From positions 1-47,608 of IMG/VR virus record IMGVR_UViG_3300043570_000747: a stretch of 47,608 nucleotides of DNA. One strand, written 5' to 3'. Positions 9,885 through 17,455 of the stretch are shown here, piece after piece. Positions within the stretch are counted from its first letter, which is position 1. Each line of letters opens with the position of its first letter. A program made the translations under genes and the position numbers. Source of the DNA: a virus. The notes beneath the pieces are model-generated. The model ran no database searches, was not told where the DNA came from, and saw nothing but the letters and a program-made list of their open reading frames with translations.

Positions 9885-11819
9885 CTAGGCAGATATGTCT
9901 ACAATCTCACAATTGCCATCTGAAGTACAGGCTAGGGTAGCATTTGTTGAGGTTCCATCTTCTGTCTCATAGAATGATAAGTCTTCCCAACGAATATCCT
10001 TTGGCATCTTTGCAACAAGGGCATCATATTCAGCCTTATCAACTTCTTGATATGGAGCCTGCTTGTATGTATGATCTGAATGAGGTAGGAATGAAATTCC
10101 AGATACTTCATCAAAATGCTTATATACCCATGCTCCGACCTCCATCCACTCTTCTTCTTTTACAGAAACAGTAATTGATGGCTTGTGTTCACACCATGCA
10201 CGTTGATAAACCAACCATGTATTTAAATGATCCAGTGCGGTTAAGTCATTTCTAACAATTGCACCATCTGGTGCTTTAACTGGAAATGAAAATACGTATG
10301 TATCGTTTGGCTTCATAACATCATCTTCTACTGGAATTCCAACTTCCTTTAAGAATGTAGAAATTGGATCTCCCTTTGAGCCACGAACTGTACGAATGTA
10401 ATATGGTGAATGCCAAGGATGCATTCCTGAAGATACCCCGACCAATTGAGATACTGTGCCAGAAGGCTTTACACATGTAATAGCTGCAGACTCAGGAATC
10501 CCAATTTTCCCAGCCTCTTCTTTATTTGTTTCTCTTGCATATTCACGAAGACCAGATAAGGTTGTTTCTAACTTATCTAAACCCTGCTTTCCAGAAAAGA
10601 ACTTATGCCCAAATTGTCCAGTTAAAGATACACCAAGCAAACGTTCTTCTTCTGTGTTGTCTTTCCAGATTTTACGTAAATACTTAAAATCTGTTAGCGT
10701 TGATTGCCATGTCCCCAAAATTGTAGCAAGGCGAACTTTGTTTGCAACATCTTCAACTGTATCCTTTTCACGAAGTACGACTTCTGAAAGATTACAAAAC
10801 TGGTAAGGACGTAAAATAATCTCTGAGCATGGGTTAGTTCCGTAGTGAATATCTGGATCTCTTCTTCCATACTTGGCTGCTTGGGCCTGAGCTGCGGCCA
10901 CATTGTATATACCTCGTTCTCCTGATTTTGAATCATAAAGGTTTTTCCATTCTGCTATAAATTGTTCCATCTCTGGCTTGCGTGAATAAGCAACAGAGTT
11001 ATTTGAAAGTGCACGTTGCGTATTGTTTTCCCACCAGTTGCCTGACTTTGCTGCAGCCATCTCAATGTCATTAATATTAGAAAGAGAAATCATTGCTGAT
11101 CTACGTACACCGCCAACGACAACAACCTCTCCAATCTTACACATAATGTCATGCGCCTCAATAGGCTTAAGTTGACGACCTGCTGCATTTTTAAACTTTG
11201 CAATGGTAAAATCAAAAAGATTTACAAGTGGTTGTGGTCCTGATGAGCGTCCACCCATTGTCTTAAGACGTGCACCTGCGGGACGTACTTTAGAAACGTC
11301 AATTGCTGGAATGTGTCCAGTCCAGAGCAACGCTAGCAGCTCACGATATGCTTTTGCCCAACCCTGCTTTGAATCTTCTACAACAATTACTGTATCTGAC
11401 TTTTCAAACGAATCTGGGACGGCAGGAAGTTTATTAACGTACTTGTATTCAACAGAGAATCCTACACCTGTTCCGCACATAAGAATGTACATTGTTTCAT
11501 CAAATGAACGAGGTGAATCTACTGGAACAAATGAACAGTTATATCCTGCCACATTGTCTCTTTCCAATGCCGATCCTGATGTCATGACAGAACGCATTGA
11601 GGGCATAACATTTCTTTCAAACACACCACTTTTTAATTCCGCAACAAGCTTTTCATCTGGAATATAATTATGATTTGTTTTTAAATGATTTAGCATAAAG
11701 GAAAAATATCTATCTACAGTCTCACCCCACGTTTCACGACGGTTCTCTTCTGGAATCCATCTAGCATAACGTGATAAAGCAATAAAATTTTCGTATGGGT
11801 TTGCAATAGTTTTAGACAT
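9885..11819 (-). CDS. nrdJ: adenosylcobalamin-dependent (class II) ribonucleoside-triphosphate reductase
   Basis: 644 residues, monomeric RTPR-type. It reduces ribonucleotides to deoxyribonucleotides using a B12-generated thiyl radical, so it supplies DNA precursors in the cytoplasm. Visible motifs: CGTGVGFSVEY (first redox Cys); NPCSEIILRPYQFCNL, with the thiyl-radical Cys in NPCSEI and the redox partner in FCNL; CVKPSGTVSQL (substrate-phosphate region); HPWHSPYYIRTVR; and a C-terminal Cys pair ACTSDGNC that acts as reducing relay in the family. Somewhat shorter than the Lactobacillus enzyme (739). No intein or frameshift seen. The thioredoxin at 34445-34747 is a possible reductant. Independence from oxygen fits B12-producing or B12-scavenging hosts. 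Confidence 0.93.
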   Translation of the reverse strand: MSKTIANPYENFIALSRYARWIPEENRRETWGETVDRYFSFMLNHLKTNHNYIPDEKLVAELKSGVFERNVMPSMRSVMTSGSALERDNVAGYNCSFVPVDSPRSFDETMYILMCGTGVGFSVEYKYVNKLPAVPDSFEKSDTVIVVEDSKQGWAKAYRELLALLWTGHIPAIDVSKVRPAGARLKTMGGRSSGPQPLVNLFDFTIAKFKNAAGRQLKPIEAHDIMCKIGEVVVVGGVRRSAMISLSNINDIEMAAAKSGNWWENNTQRALSNNSVAYSRKPEMEQFIAEWKNLYDSKSGERGIYNVAAAQAQAAKYGRRDPDIHYGTNPCSEIILRPYQFCNLSEVVLREKDTVEDVANKVRLATILGTWQSTLTDFKYLRKIWKDNTEEERLLGVSLTGQFGHKFFSGKQGLDKLETTLSGLREYARETNKEEAGKIGIPESAAITCVKPSGTVSQLVGVSSGMHPWHSPYYIRTVRGSKGDPISTFLKEVGIPVEDDVMKPNDTYVFSFPVKAPDGAIVRNDLTALDHLNTWLVYQRAWCEHKPSITVSVKEEEWMEVGAWVYKHFDEVSGISFLPHSDHTYKQAPYQEVDKAEYDALVAKMPKDIRWEDLSFYETEDGTSTNATLACTSDGNCEIVDISA

Positions 11820-11876
11820 TTTATAATACCTATTTTCTCCGCCTGGCGGTTAATTTAAATTTAGTGTGAAGATCCT

Positions 11877-11885
11877 ATTCTACCA
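11877..11885 (-). promoter_or_regulatory. extended -10 promoter for nrdJ
   Basis: Minus strand TGG-TAGAAT about 58 bp before the start codon, between the glycosyltransferase stop and nrdJ. The leader then contains a tight ACCGCC-A-GGCGG hairpin just upstream of the ribosome-binding region. No good -35; the call rests on the extended -10. Confidence 0.4.
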
Positions 11886-11908
11886 AACAATGATTAAAAG
11901 AGGAAGAC

Positions 11909-12913
11909 CTAAGAAAATTTTTCTACTAAATGCTGAAATGCTTTCTTGGTCAACTGATCCCAATTATAATCTTCATGTATTTTAGTTGACTGAGCAAAAT
12001 AGTACCCAGAGTAGGCATCGTAATTACTTGAAACTTCTTTCATTAACTCTTCTAAATGTTTTGCATCTGGCTTAAACATTTTTCCTATATGACCATCTGA
12101 TATAAAGTTTGGCATAGTCTCACTTGTAAGTTTAGAGTTTAATTTAAGAGGCCCCATATAGTCCATATAGTGAGACCAATCATATGTTGATATAACTGGC
12201 ATTCCTGTTGCTAAACCTTGTAAAGGAATAAATCCAAATCCCTCTCCCCATGTAGGATAAATCAAAACATGGTGATCATGGTATAAATTTATAAGATCTT
12301 CTTCGCTAAATTCTTCTGTAATCAAATCAATATTACTATAAAGTTCGTGGGGAAGACCTATAATACTATCTTCTTGATCATACACTCTAACCGTACTAAA
12401 CTTATGCGCTTTAATTGTTAAATGATAATTAGGATTATTGCCAAAAAGTTTTATAAAAGTATTTACAACTAACTGTCCGTCTTTTCTAGGGGAAGGCTCT
12501 CCAACATGCAAAAATTTTAATGGAGTTCCCTTTTTAACAAATCTTTTCTTTGGAACCCAGTTACTTTCAATGCCATGTGGATAAACATATATTGGTTTAG
12601 TTATTCCATTATCTTTAAATACTTGTGCACACCAATCAGACGTTGTCCATACTTCATCGCAAGCATTAAATCGCTCAACCCATTCAGGTTTCATTTCTGT
12701 AGATTCCCACGGTGTATATGAAATTTGATATTGGTTTCTGTGTAATTTAAAATGTTGAGGCTGTGTAAAACTTAATTGAACATCAGCTTTAGGATCAGCA
12801 AAAGATACATGATGTCCTAGTTTATTTAAAGATTTAACTATATTTTTTCCTGCATAGCCGTAGCCAACTGCGGGATTAAGCCCCGACTGAATAGTATAAT
12901 AAGATATATTCAT
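11909..12913 (-). CDS. GT4-like glycosyltransferase
   Basis: 334 residues, Rossmann-type group 1 glycosyltransferase. N-terminal acceptor domain begins MNISYYTIQSGLNPAVGYGYAGKNIVKSL (glycine-rich loop). The C-terminal nucleotide-sugar domain has FLHVGEPSPRKDG (start of the donor domain) and YPTWGEGFGFIPLQGLATGMPVI. This is the usual E-x7-E region, with Q at the second acidic position, a small deviation. Possible roles: glycosylating virion or host surface polymers or modified DNA bases; the substrate cannot be told. Divergent from the lysozyme-like gene at 12999. Confidence 0.8.
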   Translation of the reverse strand: MNISYYTIQSGLNPAVGYGYAGKNIVKSLNKLGHHVSFADPKADVQLSFTQPQHFKLHRNQYQISYTPWESTEMKPEWVERFNACDEVWTTSDWCAQVFKDNGITKPIYVYPHGIESNWVPKKRFVKKGTPLKFLHVGEPSPRKDGQLVVNTFIKLFGNNPNYHLTIKAHKFSTVRVYDQEDSIIGLPHELYSNIDLITEEFSEEDLINLYHDHHVLIYPTWGEGFGFIPLQGLATGMPVISTYDWSHYMDYMGPLKLNSKLTSETMPNFISDGHIGKMFKPDAKHLEELMKEVSSNYDAYSGYYFAQSTKIHEDYNWDQLTKKAFQHLVEKFS

Positions 12914-12935
12914 GTTTTCTTTCTGGTTGACTGGC

Positions 12936-12965
12936 TTGACAGGCTTATCCCATCAATGTTATGAT
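12936..12965 (+). promoter_or_regulatory. sigma70-type promoter of the 13-kb plus-strand operon
   Basis: TTGACA (12936-12941), 18-bp spacer, TATGAT (12960-12965). A strong ribosome site GAGGAGG lies at 12984-12990. Lacks the TGTCAG motif of the 16.6-27 kb promoters. Confidence 0.75.
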
Positions 12966-12998
12966 TGTAGTTCGTTATCTCTAGAGGAGGAAATGCCA

Positions 12999-13550
12999 AT
13001 GGAGAAAATAAAACAACAGGTGAGTGATCTGGCTCATAACATAGTTACAATAGTAATGATAACATTATTCTTGTTTCCTGTACAGCCAGTGAATGCCCTA
13101 AACGTACAACCTTTAGTGAAAACTGAAGCCCAACTAAAGCAAGAAGTCTTAGATAGTTTTAGTAAAGAAATTTACAAGCCATCTGAGATGCTTACAGATC
13201 AAGAGTTAGTTATACTGCTCAAGACTGTAGGATTCGAAGGAGCAGGCCTTAAGAAAGCTTGGTCCATAGCAAAGCGTGAATCTAATGGAAGACCGCTTGC
13301 ATATAACGGGGATAAGAAAACTGGAGATAGTTCCTATGGAATATTCCAGATAAACATGATTGGAGATCTCGGTCCAACAAGACTAGAGAAATTCAACCTA
13401 AAGAGTAACAAAGAGTTATTCGACCCAGTAACTAACGCAGAGATAACGTACTACATGACTGATGGCGGCTCAGATTGGTCAAGCTGGAAGGGTATGACCC
13501 CGAAGGCCAAGGAATGGCTTTTGCAATTCCCAACTGATGCAAAGAAGTAG
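12999..13550 (+). CDS. membrane-anchored lysozyme-like/transglycosylase protein
   Basis: 183 residues from ATG 12999, chosen because GAGGAGG ends 8 nt before it; an ATG at 12993 is only 2 nt away. Residues 15-35 (IVTIVMITLFLFPVQPVNA) form a signal peptide or membrane anchor. The C-terminal domain has an SLT/lysozyme-like fold signature: AWSIAKRESNGRP with the catalytic Glu in RES, then SYGIFQINMIGDLG, then a W-rich end. It probably cuts peptidoglycan at the cell envelope. It could assist lysis, DNA entry or superinfection control. It heads a plus-strand operon and is far from the CHAP endolysin. Confidence 0.75.
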   Translation: MEKIKQQVSDLAHNIVTIVMITLFLFPVQPVNALNVQPLVKTEAQLKQEVLDSFSKEIYKPSEMLTDQELVILLKTVGFEGAGLKKAWSIAKRESNGRPLAYNGDKKTGDSSYGIFQINMIGDLGPTRLEKFNLKSNKELFDPVTNAEITYYMTDGGSDWSSWKGMTPKAKEWLLQFPTDAKK

Positions 13551-13556
13551 GAAGTA

Positions 13557-13766
13557 ATGCAGATACAATACGTATCTAAGTACATAGCCTTATCAAGAGA
13601 GGGCCTTTTTCCACGGCTTAACTGCCCAATGGATGAAGGTCCTCTTTTTCCTAATTTGGATAATGAGGATAGGGCATTTTTATATTGCCTATCTTGTGAA
13701 TATAAGAAAGTCCTTGGTACAAAAGATTACGAGGATATTGTGAAAGCGGTGAACAATGCTGGATAA
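13557..13766 (+). CDS. small zinc-ribbon-like protein
   Basis: 69 residues; Cys residues at LNCPMDEG and YCLSCEYKK could form a C...CxxC zinc site. Six bases after the lysozyme-like gene and overlapping the next ORF by 11 bp, so co-transcribed. No family recognised. Confidence 0.55.
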   Translation: MQIQYVSKYIALSREGLFPRLNCPMDEGPLFPNLDNEDRAFLYCLSCEYKKVLGTKDYEDIVKAVNNAG

Positions 13767-13959
13767 ATGTAAGAATGGGCAATGCGCCTGCGAGCAAGAA
13801 GAAAACTTCTTTCATGTAAAAGTGATTCCGCAAAATAGTGCAAAATTAAGTGCGGCGGGAGAAGAGACCTTTTCTTCATATGAGTTTGAAGCAAATACCT
13901 TATTAGAGAAAGACTCTATGGGTAGAGAAATATTTTGGAATGATATGGGGAGGCCATAA
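13756..13959 (+). CDS. hypothetical protein
   Basis: 67 residues, starts inside the previous gene's end and shares its last base with the next start (ATAATGG). N-terminus CKNGQCAC is Cys-rich; the remainder is acidic and without a recognised motif. Kept because of tight coupling on both sides. Confidence 0.5.
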   Translation: MLDKCKNGQCACEQEENFFHVKVIPQNSAKLSAAGEETFSSYEFEANTLLEKDSMGREIFWNDMGRP

Positions 13960-14162
13960 TGGAAGATAAAGAACCTAAATCTATAGAAGAAAATCTAGAT
14001 ATGGTTAACTACATAATGCTTCATCGTATCTATGATATGCTAACAATAATGGCAAATAAAGCAGATCCTGAAAAGACTGCAAAGATGATTGAATACCATG
14101 AGCAAGGATTTCTTCTTGGGCCTGGACCATCTTTTACGCCAGCGGAGGATAACAATGGTTAA
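13959..14162 (+). CDS. hypothetical protein
   Basis: 67 residues, mostly helical (VNYIMLHRIYDMLTIMANKADPEK), ending in an acidic tail. Start is coupled by TAATG to the previous gene; its 3' end overlaps the next gene by 8 bp. No family recognised. Confidence 0.5.
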   Translation: MEDKEPKSIEENLDMVNYIMLHRIYDMLTIMANKADPEKTAKMIEYHEQGFLLGPGPSFTPAEDNNG

Positions 14163-14349
14163 ACCTTGGGATTTGCTAGACCCTGATGCACCTAGAGCAT
14201 CTGAAGAACTACAAAAAGAAAGAATGTCAATCTGTGGTCCTTGTGAACATATAATTATGCAAGTTACTAAACAATGTAATCTATGCGGGTGTTTTATGGA
14301 AATGAAAACAAGACTGCTAGATGCAAAATGCCCTATCGGAAAATGGTAG
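14155..14349 (+). CDS. DUF6171-like zinc protein
   Basis: 64 residues from ATG 14155, which overlaps the previous stop. Pattern CGPCEHII...CNLCGCFMEMKTRL...AKCPIGKW matches a small phage zinc-binding family (CGCFMxxKTRL, CPxGKW) seen in cyanophages and actinophages. Function unknown. Last gene before a candidate small RNA. Confidence 0.65.
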   Translation: MVKPWDLLDPDAPRASEELQKERMSICGPCEHIIMQVTKQCNLCGCFMEMKTRLLDAKCPIGKW

Positions 14350-14356
14350 GAAATGC

Positions 14357-14385
14357 TTGACATAGAAAATAAGCTATATTACAAT
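14357..14385 (+). promoter_or_regulatory. sigma70-type promoter of candidate small RNA
   Basis: TTGACA (14357-14362), 17-bp spacer, TACAAT (14380-14385). No ORF with a ribosome site follows; an intrinsic terminator comes about 60 bp later. Confidence 0.7.
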
Positions 14386-14391
14386 TAAGGT

Positions 14392-14485
14392 GTGTAGGTG
14401 ACGGCAGCAATGTCTCCCTATATAATGTGTAGTAATACACTAGAAATGCCCAATCGGATCCGCCTCTGATTGGGATTTTTTCTTT
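14392..14485 (+). ncRNA. candidate small non-coding RNA (~90 nt)
   Basis: Bounded by a consensus promoter upstream and a strong terminator at its end. Predicted helices: GGTGAC with GTCTCC (one mismatch) around about 9 nt, and GTGTA-GTAA-TACAC. Contains no plausible ORF. No known RNA family recognised. Could be a regulatory RNA or an attenuated leader, although the genes beyond it are on the opposite strand. Confidence 0.5.
14449..14485 (+). terminator. intrinsic terminator
   Basis: CCCAATC (14449-14455) pairs with GATTGGG (14468-14474), extended inwards by three pairs to about 10 bp, followed by a T-rich tract ATTTTTTCTTTTT. Confidence 0.85.
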
Positions 14486-14764
14486 TTATAGATAGTATAT
14501 AGACAATACGGACATATAGTGTAATTAGTGCGAAAAAAGTGCCTCGGCGAAAGAAGACCCATACTAGCATCTGTAATCATTTTTAGAATATGCCTTAAAC
14601 GCCCTCTACGGGGTTTTTAAGCCCTGACTGGGCCATATTTGGTATCTCCGATACAAGAGGCCTCTAAAAGGGCGGGAAATAAAAAGCTATGGATTTTCTA
14701 TAGAGTTAATATAACCAATGAGTAGTATATAGCCAAGATAGCTAGTGTAGACCAGATGAATGAT
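14486..14764. other. intergenic region between convergent operons
   Basis: No supported gene. Contains a weak CCC-TCTAC-GGGG-TTTTT terminator-like hairpin near 14610 and AT-rich sequence up to the minus-strand stop at 14765. Confidence 0.4.
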
Positions 14765-14908
14765 TTAGAATAGTTCTTCATCAATATCTTCTGTAAGGTC
14801 AAAATCAAAGATTTCTTCCTGTCCCGCCCATTTTAAAAATCTAGACAACATAACTCCTGAAAGGATTGCTGTCGCAATTAAAGTAATTAAAGCCCAGATC
14901 TTCTTCAT
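14765..14908 (-). CDS. small single-pass membrane protein
   Basis: 47 residues from ATG 14908, preferred over an upstream in-frame start because AGGAAA sits just before it. KKIWALITLIATAILSGVML is a membrane helix; the C-terminal tail is strongly acidic (DFDLTEDIDEELF), so probably cytoplasmic. Start overlaps the stop of the next small ORF as ATGA. Confidence 0.55.
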   Translation of the reverse strand: MKKIWALITLIATAILSGVMLSRFLKWAGQEEIFDFDLTEDIDEELF

Positions 14909-14982
14909 ATATTTCCTGTCAGATATGCAATGATTAAAATGATCATTGGTCCAAATATAATTGATGCTTGTATCCAATTCAT
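14905..14982 (-). CDS. 25-residue membrane peptide
   Basis: MNWIQASIIFGPMIILIIAYLTGNI, almost entirely one hydrophobic helix. Chained to both neighbours by overlapping start/stop codons (ATGA at each end). This chain and the membrane composition support it as a real peptide. Function unknown. Confidence 0.45.
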   Translation of the reverse strand: MNWIQASIIFGPMIILIIAYLTGNI

Positions 14983-15110
14983 TTTGATTCTCTTGCTTTC
15001 ATAATGTAAGCATATTCCATGCCATGTGCCATACAGTAACCAATAGATGGATCATCTTTTCTGGTTGCAATTACTGGCAAGCTGCATGTTGGAGAGTAGC
15101 ATTTATTCAT
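14979..15110 (-). CDS. small zinc-finger-like protein, leaderless
   Basis: 43 residues: CYSPTCSLPV...GYCMAHGMEYAY gives a CxxxxC...CxxxH zinc-type spacing. A -10 TATACT lies exactly 6 nt before the ATG (15117-15122), so the transcript probably begins at the start codon. Heads the chain of membrane peptides below it. Confidence 0.5.
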   Translation of the reverse strand: MNKCYSPTCSLPVIATRKDDPSIGYCMAHGMEYAYIMKARESK

Positions 15111-15116
15111 GATATT

Positions 15117-15122
15117 AGTATA
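15117..15122 (-). promoter_or_regulatory. -10 box of a leaderless gene
   Basis: Minus-strand TATACT, 6 nt before ATG 15110. A TTGCAG hexamer 16 nt upstream could serve as -35. Confidence 0.5.
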
Positions 15123-15130
15123 CCATAATC

Positions 15131-15241
15131 TTAGTCAACTGCAATATTATATGCATGTTCATCACAGTAATATATGGTTCTTCCATCTCTGGTTACTTTG
15201 GATGTATATGAGAGCTTATCGCAGTATGTACAGAATTTCAT
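15131..15241 (-). CDS. 36-residue zinc-ribbon protein
   Basis: MKFCTYCDKLSYTSKV...YYCDEHAYNI: CxxC...CxxH zinc-ribbon spacing. The ATG overlaps the HNH nuclease stop (TAATG), so it is translated from the HNH transcript. Too short for routine gene calling. Confidence 0.55.
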   Translation of the reverse strand: MKFCTYCDKLSYTSKVTRDGRTIYYCDEHAYNIAVD

Positions 15242-15525
15242 TATGCTGTCTTCTTTCCGTTTTTTCTCATATGAGTTCTTACTCTATGACAATTTGAACA
15301 AACTATCTCACACTTGGCTATTTCTTCATCCAGACGTTTCTTAGATAACGTATTGATTAGTTCCGCCACATTTGAATGTTTCCGCCCACGAACATGATCA
15401 AAATCCATCATGTAATACGGATAAGATATCTTACAATCCATACATGGGTTCTTCTCTTTTAAATCTTTTAAATATTGCGCCAGATGTTCTTTTTGTTTCT
15501 TAATTGATATCTTCTCTGGAGACAT
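15241..15525 (-). CDS. HNH endonuclease
   Basis: 94 residues. Zinc knuckle CMDC, then the catalytic region MMDFDHVRGRKHSNV (DH pair) and CEIVCSNCHRVRTHMR, which completes an HNH/McrA-like betabeta-alpha-metal fold. A free-standing phage HNH enzyme; it may be a homing nuclease or assist DNA packaging, but it is far from terminase. Expressed from a strong promoter 7 nt upstream, without a leader. Confidence 0.8.
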   Translation of the reverse strand: MSPEKISIKKQKEHLAQYLKDLKEKNPCMDCKISYPYYMMDFDHVRGRKHSNVAELINTLSKKRLDEEIAKCEIVCSNCHRVRTHMRKNGKKTA

Positions 15526-15531
15526 AGCTTA

Positions 15532-15559
15532 ATTATATAACACTCTAATTATCAGTCAA
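15532..15559 (-). promoter_or_regulatory. sigma70-type promoter, leaderless HNH gene
   Basis: Minus strand TTGACT (15554-15559), 16-bp spacer, TATAAT (15532-15537), then exactly 6 nt to ATG 15525. Confidence 0.75.
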
Positions 15560-15872
15560 CTAGGATTTAAGATTTAACCAAATGTTAATAAAATATTTTT
15601 TTAGAATTATAGCTTCTATATTTGCTTTTATCTTTTTAATGATAACTTCCAGAATTTAAGCATACAACCCCTATACCCCTAAATGATTTCTTTAAGGTTC
15701 CCCGAAATTGTCAAGTTATAAATTCGCAATTCATCGGTTAGAGCTGTTGCTATTATCTGAAAGAATGTAACTTCCGTCATCATCGCACTTGGAGTTTAAC
15801 CCCTTGATATTATCTCCGAAAACTGTCCAAGGTGTTTAGTATACCATTTGGGATTTTCGCAAGTCAATAGAT
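15560..15872. other. gene-free stretch between nuclease genes
   Basis: About 310 bp with no supported ORF. AT-rich near 15590-15650, then a less AT-rich part with several short dyads. It may hold the 3' end of the endonuclease VII-like transcript. No clear terminator, tRNA or repeat was seen. Confidence 0.4.
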
Positions 15873-16421
15873 TTAAGAATGTTCCTCTAAATATTTAATC
15901 ATATTCTTTAATACCTGAATATTATCTTTAGCTGCACCCAAGGCTACATTACATTGGAAGCATAGGAGCTTTCTGACGCATTTATCACATGCCTTGGTTT
16001 TTCCACAGCAGTCATGATTATGATCTACGCATAGCCTTTTCTTATTACTACTAGATTCTGATTGACCGCAAATATAACAAAGACCATTCTGAGACTCAAA
16101 CATATCTATATAATCATCTGGCGTTAAGCCAAATCTATTTAAACTTCTATTCATGCCCATTTCCTTATAGCATTCTCTACAATACGTTATTTTCTTCCCG
16201 CCATTTTTTGGAAATTGAGTAAGTGGTTTAATTATTTCACACTTCCTACATTGTTTTGACTTATTATCTTTAAACATTGGCTTCATAGATCTTGGGTATT
16301 TAATTTTATGATACGCAGATCTACATGGCTTGCACCAGTAATCCTTCCCGTCCAAATTAGCTGCGTTAATAGCAAACTCGGATACGGACTTTTCTGTTTC
16401 ACACTTTGAACAAAGTTTCAT
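15873..16421 (-). CDS. recombination endonuclease VII-like nuclease
   Basis: 182 residues. Two N-terminal zinc ribbons (CSKCETEKSVSEF...CKPCRS and CRKCEIIKPLTQF...CRECYK). Then the endonuclease VII core: LCYICGQ...LCVDHNHDCCGK...VRKLLCFQCNVALGAAKDN, with the DHNH metal-binding site and paired CxxC. In the T4 family this enzyme resolves branched DNA; free copies are also common as homing nucleases. Preceded by a -10 box 6 nt before ATG (leaderless). Confidence 0.85.
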   Translation of the reverse strand: MKLCSKCETEKSVSEFAINAANLDGKDYWCKPCRSAYHKIKYPRSMKPMFKDNKSKQCRKCEIIKPLTQFPKNGGKKITYCRECYKEMGMNRSLNRFGLTPDDYIDMFESQNGLCYICGQSESSSNKKRLCVDHNHDCCGKTKACDKCVRKLLCFQCNVALGAAKDNIQVLKNMIKYLEEHS

Positions 16422-16427
16422 ATTAAC

Positions 16428-16456
16428 ATTTTATCATAGATCTGCAAAAATGTTAA
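16428..16456 (-). promoter_or_regulatory. promoter of leaderless endonuclease gene
   Basis: Minus strand TTAACA (16451-16456), 17-bp spacer, TAAAAT (16428-16433), 6 nt to ATG 16421. Confidence 0.6.
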
Positions 16457-16565
16457 GTCATATTTCAACTTTTGTGTAAAATATTTTCTCACGTATGATA
16501 CACATATTTAAGCATGTCCGATTTGTCCGATAGTGCTCCCATAACCCTACGCCCGTGAGCGTGAG

Positions 16566-16581
16566 TGTGTCCTAACTCACA
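16566..16581 (+). promoter_or_regulatory. Crp/GlxR-like operator (9/10)
   Basis: TGTGTCCTAACTCACA: one mismatch from TGTGA-N6-TCACA. Centre is 65 nt upstream of the -10 centre of the promoter at 16620-16641. Confidence 0.5.
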
Positions 16582-16619
16582 AAAATAGTTTGAGAATACT
16601 AGCGAGTAACCCCTCTAAA

Positions 16620-16641
16620 TGTCAGTCCCCCCTGCTATGAT
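16620..16641 (+). promoter_or_regulatory. TGTCAG-type phage promoter 1
   Basis: TGTCAG (16620-16625), 10 nt ending TGC, then TATGAT (16636-16641). Leader of about 40 nt with AGAAAGG before ATG 16689. Confidence 0.75.
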
Positions 16642-16688
16642 TAAAGTATAAAGAAAGTAAGAAACTCTTACTAAGAAAGGTAGTTAAA

Positions 16689-16859
16689 ATGACTACATTG
16701 AATGAAACACTATTCAGCACTATCGTGCATGAATACCATAACGGCGGAGTAAAATCCTCTTATGGATTAGACGCTTATACTAGAAAAGAATTGTTAAGAT
16801 TTTTATTCGCTAGTAAAAATTGCAATTGCATAAATTGCTTAGAGAAAGGGTCTAACTAA
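16689..16859 (+). CDS. hypothetical protein with C-terminal Cys cluster
   Basis: 56 residues, first gene after TGTCAG promoter 1, with AAGAAAGG upstream. Ends in SKNCNCINCLEKGSN, a possible zinc-binding cluster. Coupled to the next ORF by TAATG. No family recognised. Confidence 0.6.
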   Translation: MTTLNETLFSTIVHEYHNGGVKSSYGLDAYTRKELLRFLFASKNCNCINCLEKGSN

Positions 16860-17002
16860 TGACTAACTCTATATTCGGTCAAGGTTTCGCTAGCGTTAGC
16901 GATTACCCTAGAGGTCTAATGAACCTCTGCCCATGCGGTCAGGTAGTCCTAGCACCTGCCCTATACCATGAAGGGTGTGAGGTAAAACACACCAACGCCT
17001 AA
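16859..17002 (+). CDS. hypothetical small zinc-type protein
   Basis: 47 residues: CPCGQVV...YHEGCEVKH gives possible C-C...H-C metal ligands, like a trimmed zinc ribbon. TAATG coupling with the previous gene. Its 3' end contains a Crp/GlxR-like site for the next promoter. Confidence 0.55.
   Translation: MTNSIFGQGFASVSDYPRGLMNLCPCGQVVLAPALYHEGCEVKHTNA
16976..16991 (+). promoter_or_regulatory. Crp/GlxR-like operator (9/10)
   Basis: TGTGAGGTAAAACACA, inside the end of the 47-residue gene; 56 nt centre-to-centre upstream of the -10 at 17037-17042. Codon use may explain it, so confidence is lower. Confidence 0.35.
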
Positions 17003-17020
17003 CGGCGTGTCGCTTGTAAA

Positions 17021-17042
17021 TGTCAGCCCTATCGGCTACAAT
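17021..17042 (+). promoter_or_regulatory. TGTCAG-type phage promoter 2
   Basis: TGTCAG (17021-17026), 10 nt, TACAAT (17037-17042). Followed by an unusually long leader (about 107 nt) holding a direct repeat. Confidence 0.7.
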
Positions 17043-17073
17043 TACAGCATAACAACTAAATAAGAATTAGAGC

Positions 17074-17115
17074 GTGAGCCTAGCAAATAATCCGAAAGGT
17101 GAGCCTAGCAAATAA
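17074..17115 (+). repeat. 17-bp direct repeat in a 5' leader
   Basis: GTGAGCCTAGCAAATAA occurs at 17074-17090 and again at 17099-17115 (25-bp period), within the leader of the 17157 operon. A GTG-started 13-codon ORF spans both copies, so a leader peptide is possible but unsupported otherwise. Confidence 0.6.
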
Positions 17116-17156
17116 CCGCTCAACAACCAACTAACAACTAACGAAAGGTCATAAAA

Positions 17157-17285
17157 ATGACACTAGAAGAATATAAGCAAATGGTAGAGGCTCAACGCCT
17201 TACCTCTTTAGCAATAGCGCTAGACGCTCTACGCAAATCAAATGCGATAATGGAAAACACTTTTAATTTAGAGGAGAATAACTAA
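17157..17285 (+). CDS. hypothetical helical protein
   Basis: 42 residues (MTLEEYKQMVEAQRLTSLAIALDALRKSN...), predicted all-helical. Ribosome site CGAAAGG 10 nt upstream. Coupled by TAATG to the next gene. No family recognised. Confidence 0.55.
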   Translation: MTLEEYKQMVEAQRLTSLAIALDALRKSNAIMENTFNLEENN

Positions 17286-17455
17286 TGATGACTAAATGGG
17301 ATACTATTCAGGCAGATGTAGCAGATGCTTACACTTACCTAGATGAAGAAGAGATGTATAACAAGGCACTAGAAGAGGGCGCAATAGACCTTGACGCTGA
17401 TGACTTTGATGAAGATGAATTACACAAATCACTTACACTAGATTGGGATAACTAA
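17285..17455 (+). CDS. hypothetical acidic protein
   Basis: 56 residues from ATG 17285 (a second ATG is at 17288). Very acidic C-terminal half (DLDADDFDEDELHKSL). Coupled to both neighbours by TAATG. Acidic mini-proteins of this type can act as DNA mimics or inhibitors in phages, but nothing here shows that. Confidence 0.55.
   Translation: MMTKWDTIQADVADAYTYLDEEEMYNKALEEGAIDLDADDFDEDELHKSLTLDWDN

Noticed and set aside
11203-11667. Plus-strand 154-aa frame within nrdJ
   Set aside because: Antisense to conserved catalytic residues of the reductase.
11820-11876. Cobalamin riboswitch before nrdJ
   Set aside because: Leader is too short and lacks the conserved B12-box (GCCACTG).
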